42,840 nucleotides of DNA from Scleroderma bovista (taxonomy: Eukaryota; Basidiomycota; Agaricomycetes; Boletales; Sclerodermataceae), in the NCBI GenBank assembly GCA_037178675.1, contig JAYMGJ010000456.1, positions 1 through 42,840 on the forward strand, given 5' to 3'. The notes below the pieces were generated by a model that was not told the origin of the DNA, did not search any database, and worked only from the letters and a program-made list of their open reading frames with translations. The position numbers and the translations under genes are program-made. Shown here in pieces: positions 32,033 through 42,840 of the stretch. Position 1 is the stretch's first letter. Every line of letters starts with the position of its first letter.

Positions 32033-33642
32033 CTAACCCCAATCGACCTATGGGCAACCTATAAGGAACATATGGCACATGATTTCACTCTCCAGCTAGG
32101 ACTCAACATTGACCTTGCATTGAATCGTGCATTAGAAGATCTTGGCAAATCTCTCGAAGAGTATGGAAAGTCGCTTTCATTCTATGGATTGCCAGAACCA
32201 ACTACGTTCTCTGCAGAAGTTCGTCATGAGCTTGAGCGCTGGGGTCATGACCCTGTAGGACTTTCTGATTGTGCACACGCTGCTGTTACTCGCATGACAC
32301 ACGAACAACGCTTCATCTATGAACAGATCATGACATCTGTCTTGACAGAACAGTCACAATTCAGGATCTTCTGTGTTGCAAATTGGAATTGTTAGTCGAT
32401 AAATAGTGAATAAGTCCCATAAGGGCGAGGACTTGATGGATGCATCGACAACTTGTGCTCGAGTACCACCACGAATAACAGGACATGTTTGGTGAAAATC
32501 GCCAAGCACGATAATAATCTTGCCGCCAAAGGGTTGATCATTTTCCATTACAGTGCGGCATACTTCTTCGACACAGGCAAGTACAGCTCAATTCACCATT
32601 GGTCCTTCATCCCAAATAATGATAGGTGCTTCCTTTATGAGTTCGCCTCGGGGATCAGTAGGTTTGATAGGAGACTGGAGCATTTCATTTTTATCATTGA
32701 CAGGGACCTAAAAGTGTATGAAGAACTTGATTATTGTATGGTAATGTAAAGGAAATTGTGAACTGACCTTGAAAACAGAGTGTGTGGTGCGTCCTCCAGG
32801 GTACAGTTGAGCTGCGAATGTGGCAGTTGCAGTTGGAATGACAACTCGTCCAAGTGAGCAAATTTTATCGCATATCGCATTGACGAGGAAAGTTTTGCCT
32901 CGACCAGCCTTTCCATCAACAAAGGCATGTTGAAAGTGCTAATGACCTCCTTGATTTTGTTTACCCACACCATATCCTACCTGACCCACAAGCATGTCTT
33001 CGACGAGCAATTCTTGCACCTACTCATATCCAAGTCGACACATACAACAAGAATATACTTCAACGCATCAATGGGCAAGCAAAAATCTATCTTGCAGCCG
33101 ACGTACTGAAAGAGGCTGAAGATGTAGGCATGATACAACCTGATGATGTCCTCGATTACGTTGCTCGACACACTCCACCTGGCTTCGCTCACCACACACT
33201 TGAAATCAAAACCAATGCCATCTTTCGGTTATTACGGAACTTTTCCGTTGACCTTGGACTCGTCAAGAATGTCCGTGTCGTCATTGTTCACACTGGCATG
33301 CGTTTGATAACGGTAAGACTGGTACGAGGAGCTGCAGGCCCCAACGTTACTGGTACCGAAGATATCCTCATTCCTCGCATTTCCTTCCAAACGGTCCTTC
33401 AATCTGGTCACACCCTCCACCGGAAACAATTCCCCTTAGCTCCTGCATACGCCACAACATTCAATAGTTGTCAAGGACTAACTTTAGACTGTGTAGGAAT
33501 TGACCTTACCCGCCCTGTTTTCTCCCATGGACAATTGTATACCGCTGTCTCACACATTAGACACCGAACCCATGGGCATGTACGTTTACGACCAGGTGAA
33601 ACTACCACTACGAATGTAACCTACCACGAAGTACTTATTTAG
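32033..33642 (+). pseudogene. Helitron helicase (Pif1-type), with inverted middle block
   Basis: The frame resumes right after the chromovirus duplication (TPIDLWATYKEHM) and runs to SQFRIF at about 32373, the residues that normally precede the Walker A motif. The next part is on the opposite strand. Read on the minus strand from 32923, it gives FVDGKAGRGKTF (Walker A, GKAGRGKT at 32914-32891), a 60-bp intron (32767-32708), then IIIWDEGPM (Walker B), a TGA at 32588-32590 and VLGDFHQTCPVI, ending near 32378. From about 32939 the plus strand continues with NDLLDFVYPHHILPDP and runs uninterrupted to the C-terminal helicase motifs (TTFNSCQGLTLD, GQLYTAVSHI) and TAG 33640-33642. The helicase unwinds DNA 5' to 3' during rolling-circle transposition. 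The inversion destroys it. Some residues at the right breakpoint appear lost. Confidence 0.88.
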
Positions 33643-34092
33643 CATACATACGACTCGACATTCCCTCACCTTAGGCACCAGTTCTTGGTGGCAATAAGGC
33701 TCTTTTAGATGGGTTTTTATGTTGTGAGAAACTCATCTAAGAGACCAACCATCCGCACCGGATCTACCCGGCTGGCCCTGAAAATTCATATTCTCAGCTG
33801 CCCGTCGGCAAATCCTCCTCGTTACCCCCAGCATGCCGCCTCTGAGCCTCTATCAGCCCTCTGCAGACCTCCCCCAGACCTCCCCCGATGGCCATCCACC
33901 CACCCAGAGCCTCTTGTTCCGCGCATTTCTTGTCGGTTTGGTACGTTCTCACGACTCGACCTTTCTTTTTCTTTCTGATCGTATGCGATGTTGGATCCGC
34001 ATCCCACTCGTGCGTCTCAAGCGATCACAACCAGGGGGCTGGGTCGACACTACACAAGCCCTCGAAAGCCGTGAGACAAGAAGAAGAGCCGG
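33643..34092. other. Junction between Helitron and KDZ element
   Basis: This holds the Helitron 3' flank with the hairpin listed separately, then sequence leading to the KDZ gene. A small frame from ATG 33833 (MPPLSLYQPS) could be a first KDZ exon, but I could not join it by a convincing intron. Terminal inverted repeats of the KDZ element were not found. Confidence 0.4.
33701..33744. repeat. 16-bp stem-loop 60 bp after the Helitron stop codon
   Basis: TCTTTTAGATGGGTTT (33701-33716) pairs with AAACTCATCTAAGAGA (33729-33744), with two G-T wobbles and a 12-nt loop. It is a candidate for the Helitron 3' terminal hairpin. It is AT-richer than usual, and the nearest CTRR (CTGG near 33772) is farther away than the typical 10-12 nt. 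Confidence 0.5.
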
Positions 34093-37000
34093 ATGACCGT
34101 GCCTGTTCCAGGGCATGCTTCCAAATGGCAGAAACTCCTCGACGAGCTCCATGCCTTACTAGCGCCCCCTTCTGAACCCAAACAGCCGCCATGCAATACC
34201 ACCATGGTCGTTTCTCCCATCCTTCAGCCAGAGGAGCCGCTGGAAGCGCACCCAACAGAGCTGGAAGATTTACTAGTCATGTCCGACGGTGAGGATGCGT
34301 CCCATGGCACCACTGCGCAGCATATTCGCACTACTCGCCCTACTGCCAGGTCAATCTCTGCGTGTGCTGGCTGGAAGGCTCTTATCCCCACCATTGTCAA
34401 CCCTTTCCTCAAGTACACGGCAGCAACGCTTCACCAACCATTAGTAGCCCTAGGCCCTCGCCTCTCTTCGTGTACATTAAGCTGTCAAGAACAAAAACTC
34501 ACTGCAATATTGTGTTTATTTTTTGACCGTTAGCAAAGAAACTCCAACCGCTTATCCACTCGTTAACAAAGCACCCCAGGTGTTGTGTCTATAGATGTCT
34601 CCAGCTGTCCCTGTTCCACTCTGCCTCACACGCTCGTCTCCCATGGACTATTCCCCACTGCGCCAACTCAGCCACGGATGGCCGTATCCATCGAACTCCT
34701 TTCTTTTTTCTGTGCAATTTTCGAGCGTTCGTGCAATGCAACCCATGCACTCGCGGCCGCTCTCAGTACATATTACGCTAGGCGAGGTTTCCACGTGACG
34801 GATCACAAAGTAAGTGATTCCTCATCTCTTTATTCTCATCCCTGATTGCTCGATGCACAAGAACCAGACTGTGAGAGATCCATTCCGCCGTGGTCTCAGT
34901 CAAGCTGCGCAGTGGTACCACATCCTGCAGGTCGAAGTGGAGAAGCAGGTCGACAGCCTCATTCAGCAATGTCGACTTCTTGTCAAGCCCACTATCGAAC
35001 CCCCTTTGGCGCCTTCCTCTCCCCCATCCATGCAGCAGGACGGTCTATCACGAGGTTCCTGTGCTGAGCTTCTCATTCAACGGTGTCCAGCATGCTTTGG
35101 CAGCACATTGTTTGGGAGACCGCTGCACGAGGGCGGCGATATCCATGTTGCAACGGACGGTAACTTTCATCATCGGCATCGCCACTCTGCAGGCGATTGC
35201 CCTCAATTCTATGAACCTACTTACTTTATTCCAAAAGCACAGGTAGATGCCATTGGGCGTCACATTGACTGTGCCCGCCAACGTCCATCCAAGCTGTCAC
35301 CATCCGCGGTGCCCGACGAGGCCATCGACCAATGCGAGGCCTCATACGAGGCTGCAGATGGCCAGAAGCAAAAAACGGCTATGGACAACTTTGATGACTC
35401 CGGACTAATGGCGCTCATCTGTCGTCATGACATACCACTATTTTTTGCAAACATAGATACGCCAGGCGAACAACAAAAGTATAGCCTTGCTCTCATCTCA
35501 CACCTTTTCTCTCTTCTTCCGTATCAAGCTAACATTGTGGTGTTGTATGACGTGGGCTGCGTTCTAGCTCGCTCGCTCTTTCGGGTAAGTTTTCGTCCTG
35601 CCAATACTCTGTTCTAAGCCTTGTTACAGTTTAATATTCTCGAACCACAAATCATGTCTCGACTTCACTTTGCAACGACTGCCATGCATGCGTATGGCCA
35701 TGAATGGGCGTGCCAGCTCGTTTACAACTCACGCCTCGTTTCTGGGCTGGGTTTATCTGACGGTGAAGGTACCGAGTGACTATGGTCCCGTTTCATTAAA
35801 CTCATTGGGATTGAACGGGTGTCATCCGTAAGTTGAAAAAGTATTACTGAGCTCTTCGCTGATTTTGCCTAGCGACAGCGTCGCATCTGGCTTCTCGATC
35901 GTCATGCGGCCACAGTCGGTAATGAAATGCAGTGTGAGCTCGGGGATTGGCTTAGACGCCGCCTCAAAAAGGGCGTAGGCGATCAAGGATATGTGGCACA
36001 AGAAGTCCTTGACAGCTGCGGCGTGAGCGTTATGGAACTCCAGAAACAGTGGGCCGAACAACGAGCCACACAGTTGTCCATCAGAACACATAAGTACTTA
36101 TACTTCAATCATGCCCTTCCCATTAATGAACATCCTTAGATGCGCCCGCCAAGCTCAAGAAAGAGCTTGACACTGTGCTTACGCTGCAAGCCGACTTGGA
36201 CAACAGCAATAAGGTGCTGCAGCTGACGCGAACGACCATCGAGAAGGGCAATGCGTCCCCTGGAATTATGGAAGCGCTCTCGAGCCTCGAGCGCAGTCAT
36301 GCGAGGCTTATGACCAAAGCTGAGGCTCTCTATTCGTCTCTAAACGTGCATGATCAATTTCCAGAACTTAAAAACATCAGCCTCGACTTTGTGCAGATAC
36401 TGCTGATGGCTCGGGACTTGAAGATAAACATTCGCAAGAGGGCAGTTGGCACTTTTTTTGAGTGGGACAAGCTCGACCGTGCTGTCGGCGGAAAAAACAA
36501 GCCTCTAGGTGCGTCCCGGCCACCCTTCACAGAACCCACCATCCATGACATTATTACATAGGTACCAAGCTTCACCAACAGACATGGAAGGCGATCGCGA
36601 AACGTCAGCCTGCACTTACAGCGGCCATTCGCAAATACAACCATTACTGCGAACAGCTTTCCCAACTTTACGACCCCTCCTGTGTGATTCCTTTACCTCC
36701 CCCACTACCCACCACACTCACCAACTTACGAAATGACCCAACACTCATGCAAGACATCTGGATCACTCCCTCTGGGGGGGAGGTCCCTCGCTGGCTCGAA
36801 GACGCTGATGTACAAGATGGTATCCGCGCTCTCATTAAGATGGAACGTTGTCTAGAAGAACAACGTTGTCTGGGTTTAGAAGCTGATAATATGTGTCGTT
36901 GGTTTGGCCACGAACTCACTGCCATTCACGTTGCATTACGGCAATCTGAAAGTGAGTTTGGCTACCATGAGAAGTCTCTTAATTGACTATTTTCAGACAG

Positions 37001-38250
37001 TAACTATCATTTCATCCTGAGACAACGGCTCGAAACCATTTCCGAGCTGCAGGAACGATGGCCAACTGCTTTAAGTTCTCCCTCTCATTATGCACACCAG
37101 ACGGAAGTTGCCGCCCAGGTCGCACAAACTATCATGGGAAACCCTCAGCCTTCCCTCTGGTGGCTAGTACTGGTCGTTATCAACGATCATATTGATGATA
37201 TTGATGACGAGGAGATGTGGGAACTCACCGACACGCTAGGCACCGATCCCGCGCACCTTCCCCTCGACCCTGAACAGGTCGCGCTTTCAGACATTCTTGA
37301 AGTGGCCCATTTTGACGATCAGGACGAGTTCGAGCCCGAACTTGAAGCTGAAACACCATCCAGAATAACCATGAATTGGGAGCTTCCAGAGGTAGGATGA
37401 ATTGTATTATTGATTCCCGCCTAACCTGGCTTCGGCAGGTAATCAATATCGATGGCGGATTTGACATGGCGAAGGACATGCATGTGCCAGCTACCACGAC
37501 AACCATAATACGACCGACTGTCGATGGCTTCCCTTGACAGACATTCCTCCCGAGTGATACCAACATACTGGCGTCCCCACAGGCCCGCCTCAATGACGCC
37601 TGCATCAATGGCTGTGCTGCCCTCCTCTATTCAGCGTTCCTACCTTTCACGTCTCCCTGTGCTGTTCTTTCGACCCACGACCTTCCCCATATCCGCTACA
37701 ACGTCGATGACGATACGCTCTGGCGTAATCTGTTGTGGACTCGCTTCTGGGAGAAGCCTATCTGGGTCCTCCCAATCCATTGTTCATTGCCCATGGGACA
37801 CTGTGTGCTTTGCGCGATTTATTTTCCTTCGAGGCAGCTGCTGCTATTTGACAGCCTGGCTGAACAGCAGCCGTGGAGGAAGGATGTTAAGGTTAGCCAC
37901 TTATGTGAACTAGTCCCATTCTAACACGTGTACAGGATGTCATGCAACTCATTTGTTGTTTCTCCAGGGTCGCGACTCGGAGAGTGGGGACTAGCCGCCG
38001 AGATCGCGGTGATTGGGTGGCCCGACCCGTCTTGGTAGGTTTGAGAATTAACGTTGTACTTACGGCGTGCTAATTGCCATTACAGATAGAACCACGGCAA
38101 ACCAATGGACATGACTGTGGCATGTGGGCCTTGGCACAAATGGCTGCTATTCTGAGGGGCTTCGAGGTCACTTCCTTCGAAGAGGATGACATCATTCATT
38201 TTCGGCATTCCCTCCGAGTCCTTATTCATCGCATTGTAGAACCTGTTTAA
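34093..38250 (+). pseudogene. KDZ-family transposase fused to a Ulp1-like cysteine protease
   Basis: Eleven introns (ten GT..AG plus one mutated) join in phase: 34529-34579, 34810-34861, 35585-35629, 35828-35872, 36090-36139 (mutated donor), 36509-36561, 36952-36996, 37392-37438, 37892-37935 and 38035-38085, with the N-terminal limit uncertain. KDZ signatures: CxC-like SSCPCSTLP, GLFPTAPTQPRMAVS, VRDPFRRGLSQAAQWY, then probable catalytic residues in ATDGNFHHRHR, VLYDVGCV and DGEGTE-stop-LWS. A long helical region follows. The C-terminal 200 residues are a C48/Ulp1 fold: PIHCSLPMGHCVLC (His), LLLFDSL (Asp), RQTNGHDCGMW (Gln, Cys), LRGFE. KDZ enzymes are DNA transposases common in mushrooms; Ulp1 proteases cut SUMO-like tags. 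Breaks: TGA 35777-35779, TGA 37535-37537, and a donor changed from GT to AT at 36090. The start ATG 34093 is provisional. Confidence 0.85.
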
Positions 38251-41200
38251 CTGCTACATCTATATGTTTGTTTGCACTACTACGTATCCCTACGAAATGG
38301 TGATTATGCAGTACAATATTGTTCTAGACCATGCGTTGAGGATGAGTGAGAGAATGCCACCGAAAACATTTAGTTGTTCCTCCAGTTCTGACCTCATCAA
38401 CTTCTCTGGTAAGAAGACTGGCCAGTAACTCAATGACCATACATATTATCCACGAAGAGACCCACATGGAAAACATTCTGATGGGAACCCCTCAACACCA
38501 AGATGGATGGGCATGCATTTTATTTCCATCTCTGTTTTACAAATCGCCGGTGAGGTCGTCCCGGTGGTGTTCACTATTTGATACCTACATTACCCATTAA
38601 GTTGTATTTGCCTTGTTACTAGTCCTAATGATCTGGTATCACTGTGGAATCATATGACTCGAAGTGGTTCATCCATGGCCTTGCGAGGGACTACCAACGA
38701 AAGGCAAGACCACAGTGATCGAAATCATACTAGTAGTAGGTGGTACAAAAGGAGCGAAATGTAACCGGAAGGTCGTTTCATCGACATAGTACTTAGTAGT
38801 AGCATCTTGCTGACCAAACTAAAACTCAGATGCTGAGCGGTGCAAGCTGCAGTGTCCAGAAGTGTTTGCCCCCCCTTCCCCAGCGTAGTAATGCTTGGGG
38901 TGTGATCAAGATTGTAGTAGGTACTAGGTGAGATTGTAAATACCAAGGACTAGTACTAAGGAGCGAAATATCTCTGGACTGGGGTCGTTTCATTGACATA
39001 ATAGTACTAGTACTACATACTGGTAGTGTCTTGCCACTGACTCAAACAGACTCCAGGTGTAACCGCTGCTTTGCTGCAGTGTCAGGAGCGCCCGCCCAGT
39101 GTAGCCGGCGTCATGTGCGCCACTCTGCTGCTGCAGTGGACCAGGAAGGTCATTCATGAATCCGAGTGTCCCCTGACTTCCAAGTTAGTTGGCGTCACAG
39201 TGTGCTACCAGAAGGTCATTCCGTCTAGGTGCGGAGCCTCTGCCAATGAAGCCTTTGCACCCAACACGTCTCCTCCGTCAACTTATTTTCCTTGGCCTTT
39301 TCATCCAACCCCTCTATCTCAGCACGCCCAATCATAGCCTTGTTGTCCACCATTGAACGCATGCAGCGCAATCACTGCCTGAAGAAGGCTGCTCAGATAC
39401 GCGACCAACAATTGATCGTTCGTGCTTGATGTGAGGCTCTGTGTGAGCATCAGATCACTGAGATCCGGAACCTAGATCGAGCCTGGCATTCCGCAGATAT
39501 ATGATCTTGTGGTTCACAGAGAGCTTTCCCTCGGCCACCTTGAAGAGATATGTGCAGTCTCCACTTCAGACCCTATTATCTCTGTACCATGTTGCATACA
39601 CTTGAAGCAGTGTGGGTTGGACAACAGATGAGAAGTACAAATGGCGTGATATTTTTGATTTCTTCCGCAGAATAAAATGGTTGGCGTCTCAAGCCACTAC
39701 TTGGATTCCTAGAGTGGAATGATAGCGGAGTATTTCATTCGGACGATAAGAACATCAAAATTAGGGGTGTGCTCAGTTATCCTCACACACAAGATATATC
39801 ACCAACGGTTCAGCTTATTCATGGTGCACATCGTCTCTCTCTCACAGGCACGAGATGGCTGGTGCATCCGGACATCTTTGCCATCACCCCAACCTCCAGA
39901 GGATCCGCTCCACGGGCACCCATTTCTCATTCTATACATACATACACACACCATTCGGACTTGTTGCGTGCTACTACGATAGTGTATTCTTCCTCTTCCT
40001 CTATCCATCATGATGTATACATGTTAGTTTGTTCACATGCGGTGATCATACAATGGCAAACACTACATTAAAAGACAATATAAATGAAATGAAATGACGG
40101 GGAGATTACAACCCCCACCTTAATACCGCACTCACTCCCAGCCCGCAGTTCTCTCGGGTCATTTCGTCACCCATGTCATGCCATGAGCAGCCTTGCCTAC
40201 CGCGGGGGGAGGTAGGTGGGGTTATGAGGTGGGGCTGGCCCAGATTGACCTCGAAATGATGGATTAGTACCCGCCGATAATCGACGACGGCCGCATTGAC
40301 GCGCTTCAGGATGATGGTATAACATGCTTACTGGTAGCGTGATCAGACATGTCAATCTCGCACTGAAGGTGAGTGCTGTTGGGTGTGCTCTGAATGAAGT
40401 TCACTCACCGTCTGAGACTGTCTGAAGGCCAAGACATGCGATGAATACGCAGTCACATCTCCATCATAAACAAACATTGGTGTGAACGTCAAGATCAGCA
40501 ATTACAAAGCGACAACCTACCTATGCTGCCGTCAAGGTGATCCACCAGACTCACAAACCACTCACACAAGGGTCTGTGGATGTAAACGTCAATGTGGTAG
40601 CATCCGATTCGGAGTTGCCAGGGTTGAAGAGGCTTCACTCACCTGATATTGCAGAAGCTTGTCTGAGTGCTAGCGATGATGGTGAACTGGCTTTGCCAAA
40701 CAGTAAATGAAATAGTAAGGCCTGCCATTGCTGACTATTAGGGCAATCACGTGCGGACAACGTCCATTACTGCCCATTTCGTTCTCCTCAAATGGACTTC
40801 ATCTGACACTTGAAGACAGTTCGACCTGCGGTCTGTAACAACCATATTGTTTTGATCCATTAATAACATGTAGGGCAGGATCGGTTTGGGTGGAAGCGAT
40901 TTCGTTCACGATTGACGAACGTCTCATTTCCCTAAGCCCCGTTCAATCCAGCGTTGTTTTTGATAGATAGGGAGACGAGGATTTCGGGCGGAAATGATTG
41001 GCTTCTCTGGCATCAACGTCTGTGTTCTATTCGTGCGCATTATTGACTATTATTGAATGTATCGTTATCATTTACGATAGGTACTGAAGGTCAATAAGAT
41101 TTCTTTTTGGCATGCGCGGCCTGCTATAGTCCGCAATTGCCCTCGTTATGATACATTCTTCCCACTCAAGGTAAGATCTAGTGCCTTGAATCAAGATCGA

Positions 41201-42323
41201 CATTTCTCATTCTCACCAGCTTCAACCAGCGGTCTATCTCAAACATTCCTTGACACCGTGTTTGATGATCCACTGATTGGACGCGTCTTCACCATCTTCC
41301 AAATATCTCGCACATGCCGAACGACCCCTTTTCACTGGCCTTGCGACCCGTCACTCCCTCTCAATGCAGGGCATTCATGACAAGGACTACCATGGTGCGT
41401 CGCATAGCATTTGCTCCCACTTGTCCATCTACATACTTTACCCGCCTTCCAGAGCCTCAGTAATCTCAAAGAACCCCTACAACGTGTTCTTACCGACGTA
41501 ACCCCACCATAGTGCGTACACATCCCATGGACCAGTCTCGCACAGTGACTCACCGACCGTCCCCTTGTTCAGTGCTGTATACAGCCCTCTCCTGAGCCTC
41601 GTATGGAGTTCCCGTCTCATCACCCAATACCCTGTTACTTGGCCAGGATCCCGCTCTCCCCTTCTCCCAATCAATCGCCTCGTTGATAACCTTGCTGAAT
41701 GCCTAGCCAATTCATGTTTCTGTTCGCAGCTCCCGGTCAGCCCCCACCCGAAGTACCTCCAGCATAACAGTGACACCATAGTGACCCCTCCCATCTTCTA
41801 GGGCACACAAAACAACAACGCCCCATCCCGACATCGACATCATCACCATTAGTCATCGCACGCATACTGGAGGGCCCTACACAGATACCCAACAAAACTA
41901 CATACATAGTTGACCCACAAATATTTGTATAGTACTTTAGTTCCCCAAATACATTACTCTCCTACTGTGACACCACGTCTTGGTGCTGATTGTTTGCTGG
42001 CAATGGTATGTGAAGAAATCTCTCTGTCCTGCACTTCCACGTGCCGACATAGAGCACAGGCTCATTCTGCCATTTGTCAAACGAACTCCGGAGCGTGAGG
42101 GTCCAGCTTTCCATACTTTCATCACACATGATACAATTTCCCCATGGTGCACTATAGGCGAGCCATTGTGTGTGCATTTAGGTGGTATATAGGTATATCC
42201 AGACTCGTCCGAGTACAGGGACTCTATTGCTACCGTCAATCCATGCTGTTGACATACTTTTTCAGAGTGATCTCTCTGTCATACATTGTCACACAAACCA
42301 CTGTTCAACGTTCAACTTCGACC
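38251..42323. other. Long stretch without a recognised gene
   Basis: This starts with the 3' flank of the KDZ gene. A diverged duplication lies at 38745-39090. At 39346-39490 a plus-strand frame looks coding for about 45 residues (ERMQRNHCLKKAAQIRDQQ, then CEALCEHQITEIRNLDRAW) with a TGA in the middle (39428-39430); it may be a gene fragment of a helical protein that I cannot name. From 40.1 to 42.3 kb I see only short frames with arbitrary starts. The last few hundred bases are the promoter side of the kinase gene at 42324. Confidence 0.4.
38745..39090 (+). repeat. Diverged tandem duplication of about 210-225 bp
   Basis: Shared landmarks in the same order: GGAGCGAAAT (38751; 38960), GGTCGTTTCAT(C/T)GACATA, TAGTACT-type runs, (A/G)TCTTGC, and GCAGTGTC (about 38849; 39076). 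The copies differ by many substitutions and small indels. Confidence 0.6.
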
Positions 42324-42840
42324 ATGACGACACTGAGCCCCGTTCTTGATCAATTGCCTGCACCAGCAACTACAGGAAATGGGACTCCCACTACCGGCCC
42401 TTGGAGGTCCACTACACCTATTAGGAAGAGCAGCCAGCTTGAGAGGCAGTTCTCGACCTTGACCCGCTATCGCGACCCCACTCTGGCTGCTATCAGTGAC
42501 CAAATGACTGGTTGTGTAGTGGGTCCAATGCCTGTGGCCAATTTCCTGGATACGTTTCTTCCCGCCTCACTTATCCCATCCTACCAATCAACAGCCAATC
42601 ACTTCCAAGCTGGAGCCTTCGAGCAGTGCATTGATACCAAAGACGAGTTGGGCATGTACAAGCCATTCGTGAGTACTTCCGGCTAACATCTACCTCATCT
42701 AATTCTTTCATGTCGCTTAAGATCACCAACATGCAATCTTTCACCCAACATCTCCACTTTGTCGACTCGCATGCAGAAGGAGACCCGGAAAACGGATATG
42801 CGTTTACAATAAAACCCGACGTCTCCATATATTCCGACAC
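42324..42840 (+). CDS. Fungal-type protein kinase (FunK1), N-terminal part, cut by window end
   Basis: ATG 42324 opens a Thr/Pro-rich N-terminus (MTTLSPVLDQL). It is followed by the region typical of FunK1 proteins before the kinase domain (FLDTFLPAS, then MYKPF). A 53-bp intron, 42669-42721 (GTGAGT..AAG), joins in phase to ITNMQSFTQHLHFVDSH and TIKPDVSIYSD, the conserved HFVD and KPDVSIY motifs of this family. The kinase core lies beyond the window. FunK1 kinases are a large, fast-expanding family of basidiomycete Ser/Thr kinases of mostly unknown role. No lesion was seen in the visible part. The family assignment rests on two short motifs and the order of elements. Confidence 0.75.

Larger units (their letters stand above)
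21712..33642 (+). mobile_element. Helitron (Rep-helicase) carrying a nested chromovirus
   Basis: The stretch is held together by pieces of one Rep-helicase protein: Rep part 21733-24147, helicase start 32033-32375, an inverted helicase middle 32378-32923, and the helicase C-terminal part 32939-33642. A 7,880-bp chromovirus sits in it with a 5-bp duplication. The true ends are not fixed. The 5' end may lie upstream of the gene at 19405, and the 3' end perhaps just beyond the hairpin at 33701-33744. Helitrons move as rolling-circle elements using the Rep tyrosines and a Pif1-type 5'-3' helicase. This copy cannot make the full protein. Confidence 0.85.

Noticed and set aside
8253..37537. TGA read as an amino acid (recoding) in these genes
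   Set aside because: Five unrelated elements are affected, the host-like genes use TGA normally or not at all inside frames, and LTR differences show the same CpG transitions without any coding constraint. Mutation explains it better.
34093..38250. TET/JBP gene expected to travel with a KDZ element
   Set aside because: I looked for its Fe(II)/2-oxoglutarate motifs around the element and found none in the window.
1..42840. tRNA and rRNA genes
   Set aside because: A scan by eye for A/B-box sequences with cloverleaf partners and for conserved rRNA strings gave nothing convincing; a covariance-model search was not possible.

Overview
The window reads as nuclear DNA of a mushroom-forming basidiomycete (Agaricomycete). 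The grounds are short introns (mostly 44-80 bp) with GT..AG ends inside nearly every recognisable gene, Pro/Ser-rich hypothetical proteins with CT-rich leaders, a fungal-type protein kinase (FunK1) at the right edge, and a transposon mix typical of that group: a Ty3/gypsy chromovirus, a Helitron, a KDZ transposon and a Crypton-like tyrosine-recombinase element. No rRNA, tRNA or CRISPR array was recognised. All calls come from reading the sequence; no database search was possible.

Layout. (1) 1-6.1 kb: host-like region with two plus-strand genes for low-complexity proteins (1890-3440; 4034-6109, the second spliced). (2) 7.3-10.4 kb, minus: a seven-exon tyrosine-recombinase gene with two in-frame TGA codons, split by a 370-bp solo LTR with a 5-bp target duplication. 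(3) 10.4-13 kb: tandem repeats, a small unknown ORF and an LTR-like stretch. (4) 12.97-14.73 kb, minus: a six-exon XPG/GEN1-type nuclease gene. (5) 15.6-16.65 kb, minus: a septin pseudogene in which one coding segment is present three times as 112-bp tandem copies. (6) 17.4-18.7 kb: two further solo LTRs, each with a 5-bp duplication. (7) 19.4-33.7 kb, plus: a four-exon gene of unknown function (possible OB-fold protein, called on weak grounds) followed by a Helitron Rep-helicase gene. The Helitron gene is broken by a complete 7,880-bp chromovirus (24148-32027, TSD GCATC), and part of its helicase domain is inverted. The chromovirus has gag, a -1 frameshift signal, pol with a chromodomain, and a spliced antisense gene between pol and the 3' LTR. 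(8) 34.1-38.25 kb, plus: a KDZ transposase fused to a Ulp1-like cysteine protease, with two TGA codons and one broken splice donor. (9) 38.3-42.3 kb: no gene recognised. (10) 42.3 kb to the end: start of a FunK1 kinase gene.

The most striking signal is mutational. Eight in-frame stops in five separate genes are all TGA where Arg (CGA) is known or likely, one dead splice donor is CG to CA, and all eight differences between the two chromovirus LTRs are CpG transitions. This points to CpG-directed C-to-T decay of repeats (methylation plus deamination, or a RIP-like process). The other main leads are the antisense Zn-cluster/coiled-coil gene inside the chromovirus, its A_AAA_AAA slippery site with a strong stem 6 nt downstream, the KDZ-Ulp1 fusion, and the XPG-like gene with three altered active-site acidic residues.
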